Shown: piece by piece, positions 26,747 to 34,785 of the stretch | Position numbering within the stretch: the first letter of the stretch is position 1 | Layout: each line of letters opens with the position of its first letter | Assembly (NCBI GenBank): GCA_002448235.1 | Contig: DIXF01000016.1 | Location: 62,001-126,000, forward strand | Direction: 5' to 3' | Source of the DNA: Syntrophaceae bacterium UBA6087 | GTDB lineage: Bacteria; Desulfobacterota; Desulfomonilia; UBA1062 | DNA length: 64,000 bases | Position numbers and translations under genes: made by a program | The notes under the pieces: model-generated | Database searches by the model: none | Told to the model about the DNA's origin: nothing | The model's input: only the letters and a program-made list of their open reading frames with translations

Positions 26747-27784
26747 TTGATGACGTACCACTTGAGCGAACGAGATAAAAGCATCCTGGGTGCGATCATT
26801 CAGGAGTACGTGTCCACCGGCGAGCCGGTAGGGTCGAGGATTGTATCCCGGAAATACATGCTCGCCATTTCTCCTGCAACGGTCCGCAATGTGATGGCCG
26901 ATCTGGAAGAGATCGGGCTTTTGTATCAGCCGCATATATCCGCGGGAAGGATCCCCACACCGGAAGGTTTCCGCTACTATTTGAGCGAGATCATGGAGAC
27001 CAAGGCTTTGCCCCGGGGGGAGAAGAACATGATCTCCCGTCACATGGCCCGTGCCATGGGTGATGTGAAGGAAACTCTCCGGGAGGCGTCATGCCTGCTT
27101 TCCCAGATATCCAGGAACGCTTCGATCCTTATCCTGCCGAAACTGGAAACGTTTCTGTTCAAGCGCATAGACTTCGTCAGGCTCGATGAAGCCAGGATCC
27201 TGGTGATTCTGGTGAGCAGGGCAGGGATGGTCTACAATCATATCGTGTATGGAGAAGATGTATCCCAGGATCTCCTGGTAAAGTATGCAAACTACCTCAA
27301 CGAGACATACGCAGACCTCACTATTCATGAAATGAGGGATGCGCTCGTGAGAGAGATGTCGAGCGAAAAGGCAAAGTTCGATTCGCTGGTAAAACAGGCC
27401 ATCAGTCTCGGGATGACAGCCCTGAAAAAGGTTGAAGGCGCTCCGGATATTTATATTCAAGGCAAACAGAGCGTTTTCAACAGCCCTGAAATGGCAAATC
27501 TCGAAAGGTTCAGAGATATCGTCAATGCCTTTGAAGATAAGGGTCAGATCGTACGCATTCTCAACAGGGTTCTCGAGAATCCCGGAGTAAAGGTCCTGCT
27601 GGGAGAGGATATGGAGCATCTGGGCATGGACGATTTCAGCCTCGTTGCCAGCGGGTACTGCCGCAACGATGTCCCCGTGGGATCGTTGGGCGTAATCGGT
27701 CCGATCAGGATGGATTACTCACGGGTCATACCGCTTGTGGGATACATGGCCAATATCTTGAGCGATCTACTGGAGGATGTGTAG
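26747..27784 (+). CDS. hrcA: Heat-inducible transcription repressor HrcA
   Basis: This 345-residue repressor starts at TTG 26747 or ATG 26750, both touching the CIRCE element. The N-terminal winged helix is clear (LSERDKSILGAIIQEYVST, PVGSRIVSRKY, SPATVRNVMADLEEIGLL), followed by the HrcA-specific dimer and insert domains with VGSLGVIGPIRMDYSRVIPL near the C terminus. HrcA binds CIRCE and represses chaperone genes, and its folding depends on GroEL in other bacteria. No Shine-Dalgarno is seen outside the CIRCE arm itself (GAG), so operator and ribosome site overlap. Confidence 0.96.
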   Translation: MMTYHLSERDKSILGAIIQEYVSTGEPVGSRIVSRKYMLAISPATVRNVMADLEEIGLLYQPHISAGRIPTPEGFRYYLSEIMETKALPRGEKNMISRHMARAMGDVKETLREASCLLSQISRNASILILPKLETFLFKRIDFVRLDEARILVILVSRAGMVYNHIVYGEDVSQDLLVKYANYLNETYADLTIHEMRDALVREMSSEKAKFDSLVKQAISLGMTALKKVEGAPDIYIQGKQSVFNSPEMANLERFRDIVNAFEDKGQIVRILNRVLENPGVKVLLGEDMEHLGMDDFSLVASGYCRNDVPVGSLGVIGPIRMDYSRVIPLVGYMANILSDLLEDV

Positions 27785-27785
27785 G

Positions 27786-28334
27786 ATGAATGAGGAAAGA
27801 AAAAGTACGATGCAGAGAGACGAACAGATGATTGAAGAGACGCCCGAGGTCCGGGAGGAAGAGGCAAAAGAAGCACCTGCGATCGATGAGGTCGCGGAGC
27901 TGAAAGTACAGGTGGAGGAGTATAAAGACCGGTACCTGCGCTCCTGCGCCGAGATGGATAATATGAAAAAGCGTCTTGCCCGGGACAAGCAGGACATCGT
28001 CAAGTATGGGACGGAAAAGCTGCTCAAAGAGGTCCTCCTTGTTTACGATGCCGTTGAGAAGTCGCTCCACACGGCGATCGAACGGCATCCGGAAGATGAA
28101 CAGTTCATTCAAGGGTTAAAGATGACGGAAAAATTATTCTTGGAAACCTTGAAAAAAAACCAGGTGGAACCTATAAAAACACATGACGTACCCTTTGACC
28201 CGAGATACCATGAAGCCATGATGCAGGAACAGAAGGACGGCGTTCCCAAAGGCATGGTAATAAGAGAGCTGGAAAAAGGATTCATGGTGCACGAGAGGGT
28301 ATTGAGACCAGCGAAGGTGACAGTTTCAAGCTGA
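27786..28334 (+). CDS. grpE: GrpE nucleotide exchange factor
   Basis: The ATG at 27786 is 1 nt past the hrcA stop and has GGAGG about 9 nt upstream. The 182-residue protein has an acidic disordered N terminus, a long coiled coil (about 35-90; VQVEEYKDRYLRSCAEMDNM) and the C-terminal beta domain (DPRYHEAMM ... GMVIRELEKGFMVHERVLRPA). GrpE releases ADP from DnaK. It is the second gene of the CIRCE operon. Confidence 0.95.
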   Translation: MNEERKSTMQRDEQMIEETPEVREEEAKEAPAIDEVAELKVQVEEYKDRYLRSCAEMDNMKKRLARDKQDIVKYGTEKLLKEVLLVYDAVEKSLHTAIERHPEDEQFIQGLKMTEKLFLETLKKNQVEPIKTHDVPFDPRYHEAMMQEQKDGVPKGMVIRELEKGFMVHERVLRPAKVTVSS

Positions 28335-28365
28335 ACGTAGGAGAAAATTACAAGGAGGAGAGAGC

Positions 28366-30285
28366 ATGGGAAAGATTTTAGGAATTGATCTGGGGACCAC
28401 CTTTTCCTGCATGGCGATCATGGAGGGTGGTGAACCGAAGGTCATACCGAACGCTGAAGGAGCTCGAACGACACCTTCCGTGGTCGCATTTACCAGCAGC
28501 GGAGAAAGACTGGTTGGACAGGTTGCCAGACGGCAGGCCATAACGAATTCAGAGAATACTCTCTTTGCGATAAAGCGGCTCATCGGAAGAAAGTACGAGG
28601 ATAACGAGGTCCAGAAAGATAAAGGCATCATGCCTTTCAAGATCATCCGCGCCGATAACGGTGACGCCGCCATCGGTGTAGAAGACCGTAAGTATGCTTC
28701 GCCGGAGATATCGGCAATGGTACTTCAGAAGCTGAAAATGGATGCCGAGGCGTATCTCGGGGAGAAGGTAGAAGAAGCCGTCATCACGGTTCCCGCCTAT
28801 TTTAACGACTCCCAGCGCCAAGCGACCAAGGACGCAGGAAAGATCGCCGGCTTCGAGGTCAAACGCATCATCAACGAGCCGACCGCAGCGGCGCTTGCGT
28901 ACGGACTCGACAGGAAAAAGGAAGAAAAGGTCGCGGTGTTCGATTTCGGCGGCGGAACCTTTGATATCTCCATTCTCGAGATCGGGGACGGCGTGTTCGA
29001 GGTGAAATCCACCAACGGCGACACCCACCTCGGCGGCGAAGACATCGACAACCGGATTATCGATTATCTGGTTGCCGAGTTCAAGAAAGAGACCGGGGTC
29101 GACCTGAGCAAGGACAAGATGGCGCTCCAGCGGCTCAAAGAAGCTGCGGAAAGGGCAAAGATCGAGCTGTCTTCCATGATGGAGACCGAGATCAATCTGC
29201 CCTTCATCACCGCCGACCAGTCAGGGCCGAAGCATCTCAACATGAAGCTCACGAGGGCCAAGCTCGAATCCCTGGTGGAAGACATCATCACGAAGCTGGA
29301 AGGTCCCTGCAGGAAGGCCATGAGCGATGCCGGGATGTCCACGAGCGACATCGACGAGGTCATCCTGGTGGGCGGACAGACCCGTATGCCCAAGGTCCAG
29401 CAGAAGGTCAGAGAGATCTTCGGGAAAGAGCCCCACAAGGGGGTGAACCCGGACGAGGTCGTGGCCATAGGTGCAGCCATTCAGGGCGGCGTCCTGGGCG
29501 GAGAGGTCAAGGACGTGCTCCTGCTCGACGTAACTCCGCTTTCTCTGGGTATAGAGACCCTGGGCGGGGTATTCACGAAGATCATCGAGCGCAACACCAC
29601 GATCCCGACGAAAAAGACCCAGGTGTTCTCCACTGCGGAGGACAGTCAGAATGCCGTTACCATCAGAGTCTTCCAGGGCGAGAGGCCCATGGCGAACGAC
29701 AACAAGCTTCTCGGCCAGTTCGATCTGGTGGGTATCCCGGCGGCACCGCGCGGCATCCCGCAGATAGAGGTGAGCTTCGACATCGATGCCAACGGCATAC
29801 TTCACGTCTCGGCCAAAGACAAGGCGACCGGCAAGGAGCAGTCCATCAAGATCACGAGCTCTTCGGGCTTGAGCGAGCAGGATATCAACCGTATGATCCA
29901 CGAGGCGGAAGATCACGAGTCTGAGGACAAGAAGCGCCAGGCCCTGGTCGAGGCGAAGAACCGTGCTGACTCCCTGGCCTACACGACGGATAAGACTTTA
30001 AAAGAGCATGGCGACAAAGTTGATTCCCAGACACGGGCAAGCATCGAAAACGCCCTCTCTGATCTCAAGGACGCCATGAAGAGCGACGATGCAGACATGA
30101 TCAACCGCAAGATCGAAACGCTCACCTCTGCATCGCACAAGCTTGCCGAGGTAATCTATGCCCAGGCGGCAGGACCCGGTGCGGGTGGGCCTCAGGCAGG
30201 AGCGCAGGGCGGAGGCGCCGGCAAGAAGCCGGATGAAGACGTTGTGGATGCGGAGTTCGAAGAGGTAAAGGGAGACAAGCGCTAG
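28366..30285 (+). CDS. dnaK: Molecular chaperone DnaK (Hsp70)
   Basis: The 639-residue Hsp70 starts at an ATG with AAGGAGG upstream. The ATPase domain shows GIDLGTTFSCMAI, VPAYFNDSQRQATKDAGKIA and FDFGGGTFDISIL. The substrate-binding domain follows (LLLDVTPLSLGIETLGG), and the C terminus has a Gly/Ala-rich stretch and an acidic end (VVDAEFEEVKGDK), the usual co-chaperone tail. It works with GrpE encoded upstream and DnaJ encoded on the other strand 446 bp downstream. Confidence 0.98.
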   Translation: MGKILGIDLGTTFSCMAIMEGGEPKVIPNAEGARTTPSVVAFTSSGERLVGQVARRQAITNSENTLFAIKRLIGRKYEDNEVQKDKGIMPFKIIRADNGDAAIGVEDRKYASPEISAMVLQKLKMDAEAYLGEKVEEAVITVPAYFNDSQRQATKDAGKIAGFEVKRIINEPTAAALAYGLDRKKEEKVAVFDFGGGTFDISILEIGDGVFEVKSTNGDTHLGGEDIDNRIIDYLVAEFKKETGVDLSKDKMALQRLKEAAERAKIELSSMMETEINLPFITADQSGPKHLNMKLTRAKLESLVEDIITKLEGPCRKAMSDAGMSTSDIDEVILVGGQTRMPKVQQKVREIFGKEPHKGVNPDEVVAIGAAIQGGVLGGEVKDVLLLDVTPLSLGIETLGGVFTKIIERNTTIPTKKTQVFSTAEDSQNAVTIRVFQGERPMANDNKLLGQFDLVGIPAAPRGIPQIEVSFDIDANGILHVSAKDKATGKEQSIKITSSSGLSEQDINRMIHEAEDHESEDKKRQALVEAKNRADSLAYTTDKTLKEHGDKVDSQTRASIENALSDLKDAMKSDDADMINRKIETLTSASHKLAEVIYAQAAGPGAGGPQAGAQGGGAGKKPDEDVVDAEFEEVKGDKR

Positions 30286-30292
30286 AGAAAAC

Positions 30293-30336
30293 AGGGCAGG
30301 AGCCGGATATAGGGAAACCGGTGCTTCTGCCCTTTG
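30293..30336 (+). terminator. Rho-independent terminator after dnaK
   Basis: GGGCAGGAGCCGG pairs with CCGGTGCTTCTGCCC, with one mismatch and one bulge, around an 11-nt loop, and is followed by TTTGTT. It lies 8 bp after the dnaK stop and before the FmdB-type gene, which may therefore be expressed less. Confidence 0.65.
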
Positions 30337-30364
30337 TTCATTCTTGGCCGGCTGGAAGGTGTTT

Positions 30365-30706
30365 ATGCCGATTTATGAATACAAGTGTCGAGCATGCGGG
30401 ATGATAAGAAGCATGCTGGTTCAGGGTTTTCAAGACCCTGCCGGGCTTTCCTGCGAGGCGTGCGGATCACAGGATCTCAAACGGATCATCTCGCGGACCA
30501 ACTACCACCAGTCCCAGTCGGACCGGCTCGGCTCGTACAACCCGAAAGCCAGGCAGTCGGAGAGCTTTCTGAAGGACTCCCGGAACATCGGGCTCCACGC
30601 CGAGCATATGCTCAAACAGTCAGGGGTGAAGCCTACGGAAGAGTTCCGGAATAAAATAGAAAATCTGAGGACGGATCCGTCCCGCGTTCTCAAGGATAAA
30701 GGCTGA
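30365..30706 (+). CDS. FmdB-family zinc-ribbon protein
   Basis: This 113-residue protein begins MPIYEYKCRACGMIRSM and has two CxxC pairs (CRAC at 8-11, CEAC about 33-36), the typical FmdB zinc ribbon, followed by a charged tail. The family is widespread and annotated as regulatory only by old analogy to formamidase regulation; its real function is not known. It is the last gene in the plus-strand heat-shock run, behind a likely terminator, and converges on dnaJ with a 25-bp gap. Confidence 0.85.
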   Translation: MPIYEYKCRACGMIRSMLVQGFQDPAGLSCEACGSQDLKRIISRTNYHQSQSDRLGSYNPKARQSESFLKDSRNIGLHAEHMLKQSGVKPTEEFRNKIENLRTDPSRVLKDKG

Positions 30707-30731
30707 CTCCTTCGATCGGGGGGAGTAACGT

Positions 30732-31829
30732 TCAGAAGCTGAACAGCTTCTTCTTCGAGTGGCTTTTCACACTCTCGCCGGTTACTTTGGCGAACTGCTG
30801 CAGGATCTCCTGCTGTTCCTTGGAGAGCTTTTTCGGTATCTCTACTCTGATCCCGACATTGAGAGCCCCGCTTCCATTGGAGCGAAGGTGCTTTATCCCC
30901 TTGTCCTTGATCGTATAGATCTCGTTCGGCTGGGTTCCCGCTTTGATTTCCAGATCTGTCTCGCCTTCGAGCGTCGGCACCTTGATGGTCGTGCCGAGTG
31001 CCGCCTGGACAAAGGAGACGGTTGCTTCGATGTAGAGGTCGTCACCCTGCCTGATGAATGTCTCGTGCGGCTTGATATCGATAAAGACATAGAGATCGCC
31101 GGGAGGACCGCCGAGATCCCCGGCTTCTCCCTCTCCGGTGACGCGCATGGTCGCGCCGGCATCTACCCCGGGCGGAATCTTGACCTTGATTTTTTTCTTC
31201 CGGGTAATGGTTCCTGACCCTCTGCAGGTTTTGCACGGCTTGGGGATGACTCTCCCTGTCCCGCGGCAGTGGGCGCAGGTAGTGGAGATGGTAAAGAACC
31301 CCTGGGTGCGGTAGACCTGCCCCTTTCCGCCGCATACGCCGCACGGTTCGGGCGAGGTGCCCGGCTCGGCCCCTGTCCCTTTGCAGTTGTCGCAGGTATC
31401 GGTCTTGGGGAGCTCCAGTTCGATCTCGGTCCCTTTGGCGGCCTCTTCGAGAGAGATGGCCATATCGTATCTCAGGTCGGCTCCCCGGCTCGGCCTTCTC
31501 CTCTGGGTTCTTCTGCCCCCTTGAAAACCGAAAACCTCTCCGAAGATATCCGAGAAGGAGCTGAAAATATCGTCGAAATTGGAGAATCCCTGGAAGCCGC
31601 TTCCCTGAAGGCCTTCATGGCCGTACTGATCGTATATGCGTTTTTTCTCGGAGTCGCTCAAAACTTCATAGGCTTCGGCAGCTTCTTTGAACTTTGTCTC
31701 TGCCTCATGGTCTCCGGGACATCTGTCCGGGTGGCATTTCATGGCGATCTGCCGGTATGCCTTCTTGATCTCGTCTGCCGAAGCAGACCGGGCTACTCCG
31801 AGTATTTCGTAGTAATCCTTTTTCGTCAT
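30732..31829 (-). CDS. dnaJ: Chaperone protein DnaJ
   Basis: The ATG at 31829 begins MTKKDYYEILGVA, so the long upstream in-frame extension is discarded; it would run through rpoZ. The 365-residue protein has a J domain with HPD (KCHPDRCPG), a Gly/Phe region, and four CxxCxGxG zinc repeats (CDNCKGTG, CGVCGGKG, CAHCRGTG, CKTCRGSG), then the two C-terminal beta domains. It is a full type I Hsp40 that stimulates DnaK. Its start overlaps the rpoZ stop as ATGA. It is not behind a CIRCE element. Confidence 0.97.
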   Translation of the reverse strand: MTKKDYYEILGVARSASADEIKKAYRQIAMKCHPDRCPGDHEAETKFKEAAEAYEVLSDSEKKRIYDQYGHEGLQGSGFQGFSNFDDIFSSFSDIFGEVFGFQGGRRTQRRRPSRGADLRYDMAISLEEAAKGTEIELELPKTDTCDNCKGTGAEPGTSPEPCGVCGGKGQVYRTQGFFTISTTCAHCRGTGRVIPKPCKTCRGSGTITRKKKIKVKIPPGVDAGATMRVTGEGEAGDLGGPPGDLYVFIDIKPHETFIRQGDDLYIEATVSFVQAALGTTIKVPTLEGETDLEIKAGTQPNEIYTIKDKGIKHLRSNGSGALNVGIRVEIPKKLSKEQQEILQQFAKVTGESVKSHSKKKLFSF

Positions 31830-32020
31830 GACTTTTCGTTTAACGATATCTTCCCTTCCGCAAGTTCTCTCAGGGCAGTCACAACAGCCCTGTTCTCTTT
31901 TCGTTTGGAAAGAGTCGGGGCTCCTTTCATGAGCTGTTTGGTGCGCTTGGATGCTGCGATTGCGAGCGAAAAGCGGTCGTGCACCTTGTCTAAACAATCT
32001 TCAACTGTTACTCGTGCCAT
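31826..32020 (-). CDS. rpoZ: RNA polymerase omega subunit
   Basis: The ATG at 32020 opens MARVTVEDCLDKVHDRFSLA, the standard omega N terminus, followed by SKRTKQLMKG and VTALRELAEGKI. The 64-residue length is slightly short but normal for this group. Omega helps assemble the polymerase through the beta-prime subunit and contributes to ppGpp binding in some bacteria. The 4-bp overlap with dnaJ suggests the two are translated from one message. Confidence 0.93.
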   Translation of the reverse strand: MARVTVEDCLDKVHDRFSLAIAASKRTKQLMKGAPTLSKRKENRAVVTALRELAEGKISLNEKS

Positions 32021-32104
32021 GGTATTCCTTCCTGAATCAAAAAGTGAGTGAGTTCTTGCCACACAATTCAAAAATCGTCAAGACCATTGATGGATAAGGA
32101 AAAA

Positions 32105-33382
32105 TCAGTCCTCGTAGTTTCCTTTCGGGCCGGTCTCCTCTTTCTTGAACTGTTTTGCGGCGCGCTCGACGATCTTGTCCTTTGTCCACTCGGCCGGGTC
32201 TTCGATCCGCGTTGCCTTGGGACCCAAGTCATGGGACCCCGCTTCCAGAATGGCCTCCATGGCGAGCGGAGCGGTATCTGCGGCATTGAAATAATTGGCC
32301 AGGAGATCATGGATGAAGTTCTCGACGTCTTTTTCCATCCTCTCCCTGACGGCTCTCGGCTGGGCAAGGAGCCTCTTTTCGAAGGGGAGGTTGAGCTTCT
32401 TGTAGTCGCCTTTCTTCAGCGACTTGCTGTCCGCATAGGCGACCATTTCCTGCCAGGTCTCCTCGCTTACCCCGTGGTCGGAGAGCTTGATAAAATTCCC
32501 CGATTCATCGAGCAGGGCGTTGCCGTACTGATTGACCTTGACGCCCCAGGATATCATCTGCAGGGCGGTGGCGACATTGGCCTTTGTGGTCCTTGTCTCG
32601 GTGGCGATGCGTTTGAGGCGGTCCACGCTGTTGCCCGAGGTGCCGTGCTGGGCCCCCGATATACCGTATTTTGCCAGGGCCTCGTGGATCTCCCTGGTCA
32701 ATTCCACATGGATGCCTGCATCGCTCTCTTCGATGCCGTGGGTTGTCCCGTTGTTAAGCGCGATCCAGTCCGGGAATATGCCGTGGGCATTCAGTCCCTG
32801 GATGAGAAAAAGCGCCTCTTCCGGGGTGGAAAGCCCTGCTTTCCCCTTGATCTCGCCTACCTCGGTCTCGTATCCTGCCCAGGAGGGGATGTACGCGCTA
32901 AGCTCGATGTTGGCGAGCAGGTTTTCTTCTTCGCTCATATGGGATGCGTCGATGGCGACCGAGGTTATCCCGGCATCGAACATGGAAGGGATATCGGTCC
33001 TGGCCTTCTCCACCTCGATGGCCTTCTTGAGGCCGAAGTGGTCGGCATGGACGGCAACGGGAACGGTGATGCCGAGCTCATTGCAGAAGGCATCCACGTA
33101 CTGTGCGAGGTTCCACATATTCTGCAGGCAGTAGTCGCTCTCGGATTTGGCTATCTCGATGATGATGGCGGCATTCGCACGCTGGGCTGCCTTCAGAGTG
33201 GCCCGTATGACCGAGCTGTTCCTGCCGTTTGCAGCCATGGTCATGGCACGGCCTTTTTTGAGCATGGCACGGTCGATGACCTTGCCGCTCACGATCAGGG
33301 CCTTGGAGTTCGGGAATAAATTCTTTATGTTCGGCGGCCTGCCTATTTCAAGCACTTTGCTATAATCCGCTGTTTTGCTCAT
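32105..33382 (-). CDS. Class II fructose-bisphosphate aldolase-like protein (long form)
   Basis: The 425-residue protein is much longer than the usual 290-350 of class II aldolases but has the family pattern: VHADHFGLKKAIE (zinc-binding His-x-Asp-His), VAIDASHMSEEENL, YETEVGEIKGKAG, and ISGAQHGTSGNSVDRLKR with NNGTTHG. It would cleave or form fructose-1,6-bisphosphate using a divalent metal. The fbp gene directly upstream on the same strand (34-bp gap) supports a gluconeogenic role. The extra C-terminal 60-70 residues are unassigned. A related aldolase of another sugar phosphate remains possible. Confidence 0.82.
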   Translation of the reverse strand: MSKTADYSKVLEIGRPPNIKNLFPNSKALIVSGKVIDRAMLKKGRAMTMAANGRNSSVIRATLKAAQRANAAIIIEIAKSESDYCLQNMWNLAQYVDAFCNELGITVPVAVHADHFGLKKAIEVEKARTDIPSMFDAGITSVAIDASHMSEEENLLANIELSAYIPSWAGYETEVGEIKGKAGLSTPEEALFLIQGLNAHGIFPDWIALNNGTTHGIEESDAGIHVELTREIHEALAKYGISGAQHGTSGNSVDRLKRIATETRTTKANVATALQMISWGVKVNQYGNALLDESGNFIKLSDHGVSEETWQEMVAYADSKSLKKGDYKKLNLPFEKRLLAQPRAVRERMEKDVENFIHDLLANYFNAADTAPLAMEAILEAGSHDLGPKATRIEDPAEWTKDKIVERAAKQFKKEETGPKGNYED

Positions 33383-33416
33383 ACACGCTCTCCTCTTTTG
33401 GTATTTTTATTAAGCG

Positions 33417-34430
33417 TTACAGGTTCTTTTTTGCGTATTCCTCATATTCGAGAACGTCGTCTTTCGAGCCGATGATCAGGGGCACCCGCTGATGGAGCCC
33501 GGTGGGTTTTATATCGAGGATCCGCTCGTACCCGGTGGATGCATAGCCCCCCGCCTGCTCGGCGACGAAGGCCAGCGGATTGGCCTCGTAGAGGAGTCTG
33601 AGCTTGCCGGTGGGCTTTTTCGGGTCATTGGTATCCTCCGGATAGAGGAAGATCCCGCCCTTGAGGAGGTTCCGGTGGAAATCGGCCACGAGAGACCCGA
33701 TGTAGCGGGACGAATAGGGCTTCTTGTTTTTGTTTTTTTCCGACTTGAGATAGTCAATATATTCCCGGGTCCCCGGCTTCCAGTAGGGCCAGTTGCCTTC
33801 ATTGGCGCTGTAGATCTTCCCCCGGGCGGGCATCTTGATATTCGGCTGGGACAGGACGAACTCGCCCACGCTCGGGTCGAGACTGAAGCCGTTCACCCCG
33901 TTTCCTGTCGTGTACACGAGATTCACGCTGGAGCTGTAGATGATGTACCCTGCACCGAAGAGCTTGTGGCCGGGCTGAAGGCAGTCGTCCAGGATTCCGT
34001 CTTCGCCGCCGGAGACGCGCTTGTAGATGCCGAAGATCGTACCGATGGATACGTTGACGTCGATGTTGGACGAGCCGTCCAGGGGATCGAACATCACCAC
34101 GTATTCGCCCTTGGGGTACTCCTTGGGAATGGCGATGAATTCGTCATCTTCCTCGGAGGCCATGATACATACCTTGCCGATGTAGTTCAGAGCGTTGATG
34201 AAAACCTTGTTGGCGTATATGTCAAGCTTCTGGACCTCGTCTCCGGAGATGTTCGTCTGTCCGGCACGGCCCAGGATGTCCTCGATGAGCCCTGCATGCG
34301 AGACCTGGGCTGCCACCACCTTTGCGGCGAACACGATCTGGCTTAAGATGACGCTGAAATCGCCCTTGCCGCCATAGCGGCTCTGCTCCATCATGATGAA
34401 CCGGTCCAGAGAGATAATGCTGTCGTTCAT
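33417..34430 (-). CDS. fbp: Fructose-1,6-bisphosphatase, class I
   Basis: The ATG at 34430 follows a GGGAGGA site at 3 nt; a TTG four codons earlier overlaps that site and is rejected. The 337-residue enzyme has the metal-binding DPLDGSSNIDVNVSIG and the substrate segment KIYSANEGNWPYW with YTGNGVNGFSLDP. It performs the committed gluconeogenic step at the inner membrane-free cytosol. It forms a two-gene unit with the aldolase and points away from the trp operon. Confidence 0.96.
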   Translation of the reverse strand: MNDSIISLDRFIMMEQSRYGGKGDFSVILSQIVFAAKVVAAQVSHAGLIEDILGRAGQTNISGDEVQKLDIYANKVFINALNYIGKVCIMASEEDDEFIAIPKEYPKGEYVVMFDPLDGSSNIDVNVSIGTIFGIYKRVSGGEDGILDDCLQPGHKLFGAGYIIYSSSVNLVYTTGNGVNGFSLDPSVGEFVLSQPNIKMPARGKIYSANEGNWPYWKPGTREYIDYLKSEKNKNKKPYSSRYIGSLVADFHRNLLKGGIFLYPEDTNDPKKPTGKLRLLYEANPLAFVAEQAGGYASTGYERILDIKPTGLHQRVPLIIGSKDDVLEYEEYAKKNL

Positions 34431-34571
34431 AGTTCCTCCCAAGCATACAGGTATGAATATTTGGTGATTCTTAAGATCTCAAGTGATGATACCACTGAAA
34501 GGAAAAAGAAATCAAGGCGATGTCTTTTACCAGGCATTATTTCCCCCCGATTCGGGATATGAAAAAAAGCA

Positions 34572-34600
34572 TTGACAGGGATAACGTTACTATATATAGA
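34572..34600 (+). promoter_or_regulatory. trp operon promoter
   Basis: TTGACA (34572-34577) is a perfect -35 box and TATAGA (34595-34600) sits 17 bp downstream; an overlapping TATATA lies slightly closer. Transcription would start near 34607, which leaves almost no untranslated leader before the leader-peptide ATG at 34609. Confidence 0.7.
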
Positions 34601-34608
34601 AACATTCT

Positions 34609-34698
34609 ATGAATACATGCCTCATCCCATTGACTATTCCGGTTACCCGCTGGTGGTGGCGTATCAGGAGAGAAGATGCGGTTGGAGGTTTGCCCTAA
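34609..34698 (+). CDS. trpL: trp leader peptide (TrpL)
   Basis: A 29-codon frame begins at ATG 34609 and stops at TAA 34696-34698. It contains three consecutive Trp codons (TGG x3, codons 15-17, 34651-34659) in the context VTRWWWRIRRE. Tandem rare Trp codons between the promoter and an attenuator hairpin are diagnostic of trp attenuation. The last four sense codons overlap the antiterminator arm, so translation to the stop would block that arm. No Shine-Dalgarno is seen; translation may be leaderless, given the promoter position. An internal TTG (34630) is a poorer alternative start. Confidence 0.88.
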   Translation: MNTCLIPLTIPVTRWWWRIRREDAVGGLP

Positions 34699-34768
34699 AG
34701 CAATTCTTACGTGGTCAAGCAGTTCGAAAGCGGCAACCTCCTTACATATCGGGCTTGCCGCTTTTTTT
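34684..34768 (+). terminator. trp attenuator: alternative antiterminator and terminator hairpins
   Basis: Terminator: AAAGCGGCAA (34727-34736) pairs perfectly with TTGCCGCTTT (34755-34764), followed by a run of T to 34768. Antiterminator: GGAGGTTTGCC (34684-34694) pairs with GGCAACCTCC (34732-34741) with one bulged T. The two structures share bases 34732-34736 and exclude each other. Stalling at the Trp codons frees 34684-34694 and permits antitermination; reading to the stop codon covers it and permits termination before trpE. Confidence 0.92.
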
Positions 34769-34785
34769 ATCGGAAAGGGGACGAG

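Noticed and set aside
31830..31997. 56-residue N-terminal extension of DnaJ
   Set aside because: It overlaps rpoZ in another frame, and DnaJ normally begins with the J domain at the ATG 31829.
32048..33319. 423-codon plus-strand frame
   Set aside because: Antisense to the class II aldolase gene; no family resemblance.
34711..34785. N-terminal extension of TrpE
   Set aside because: It would be encoded by the terminator hairpin; the family start and a ribosome site fit the ATG at 34786.
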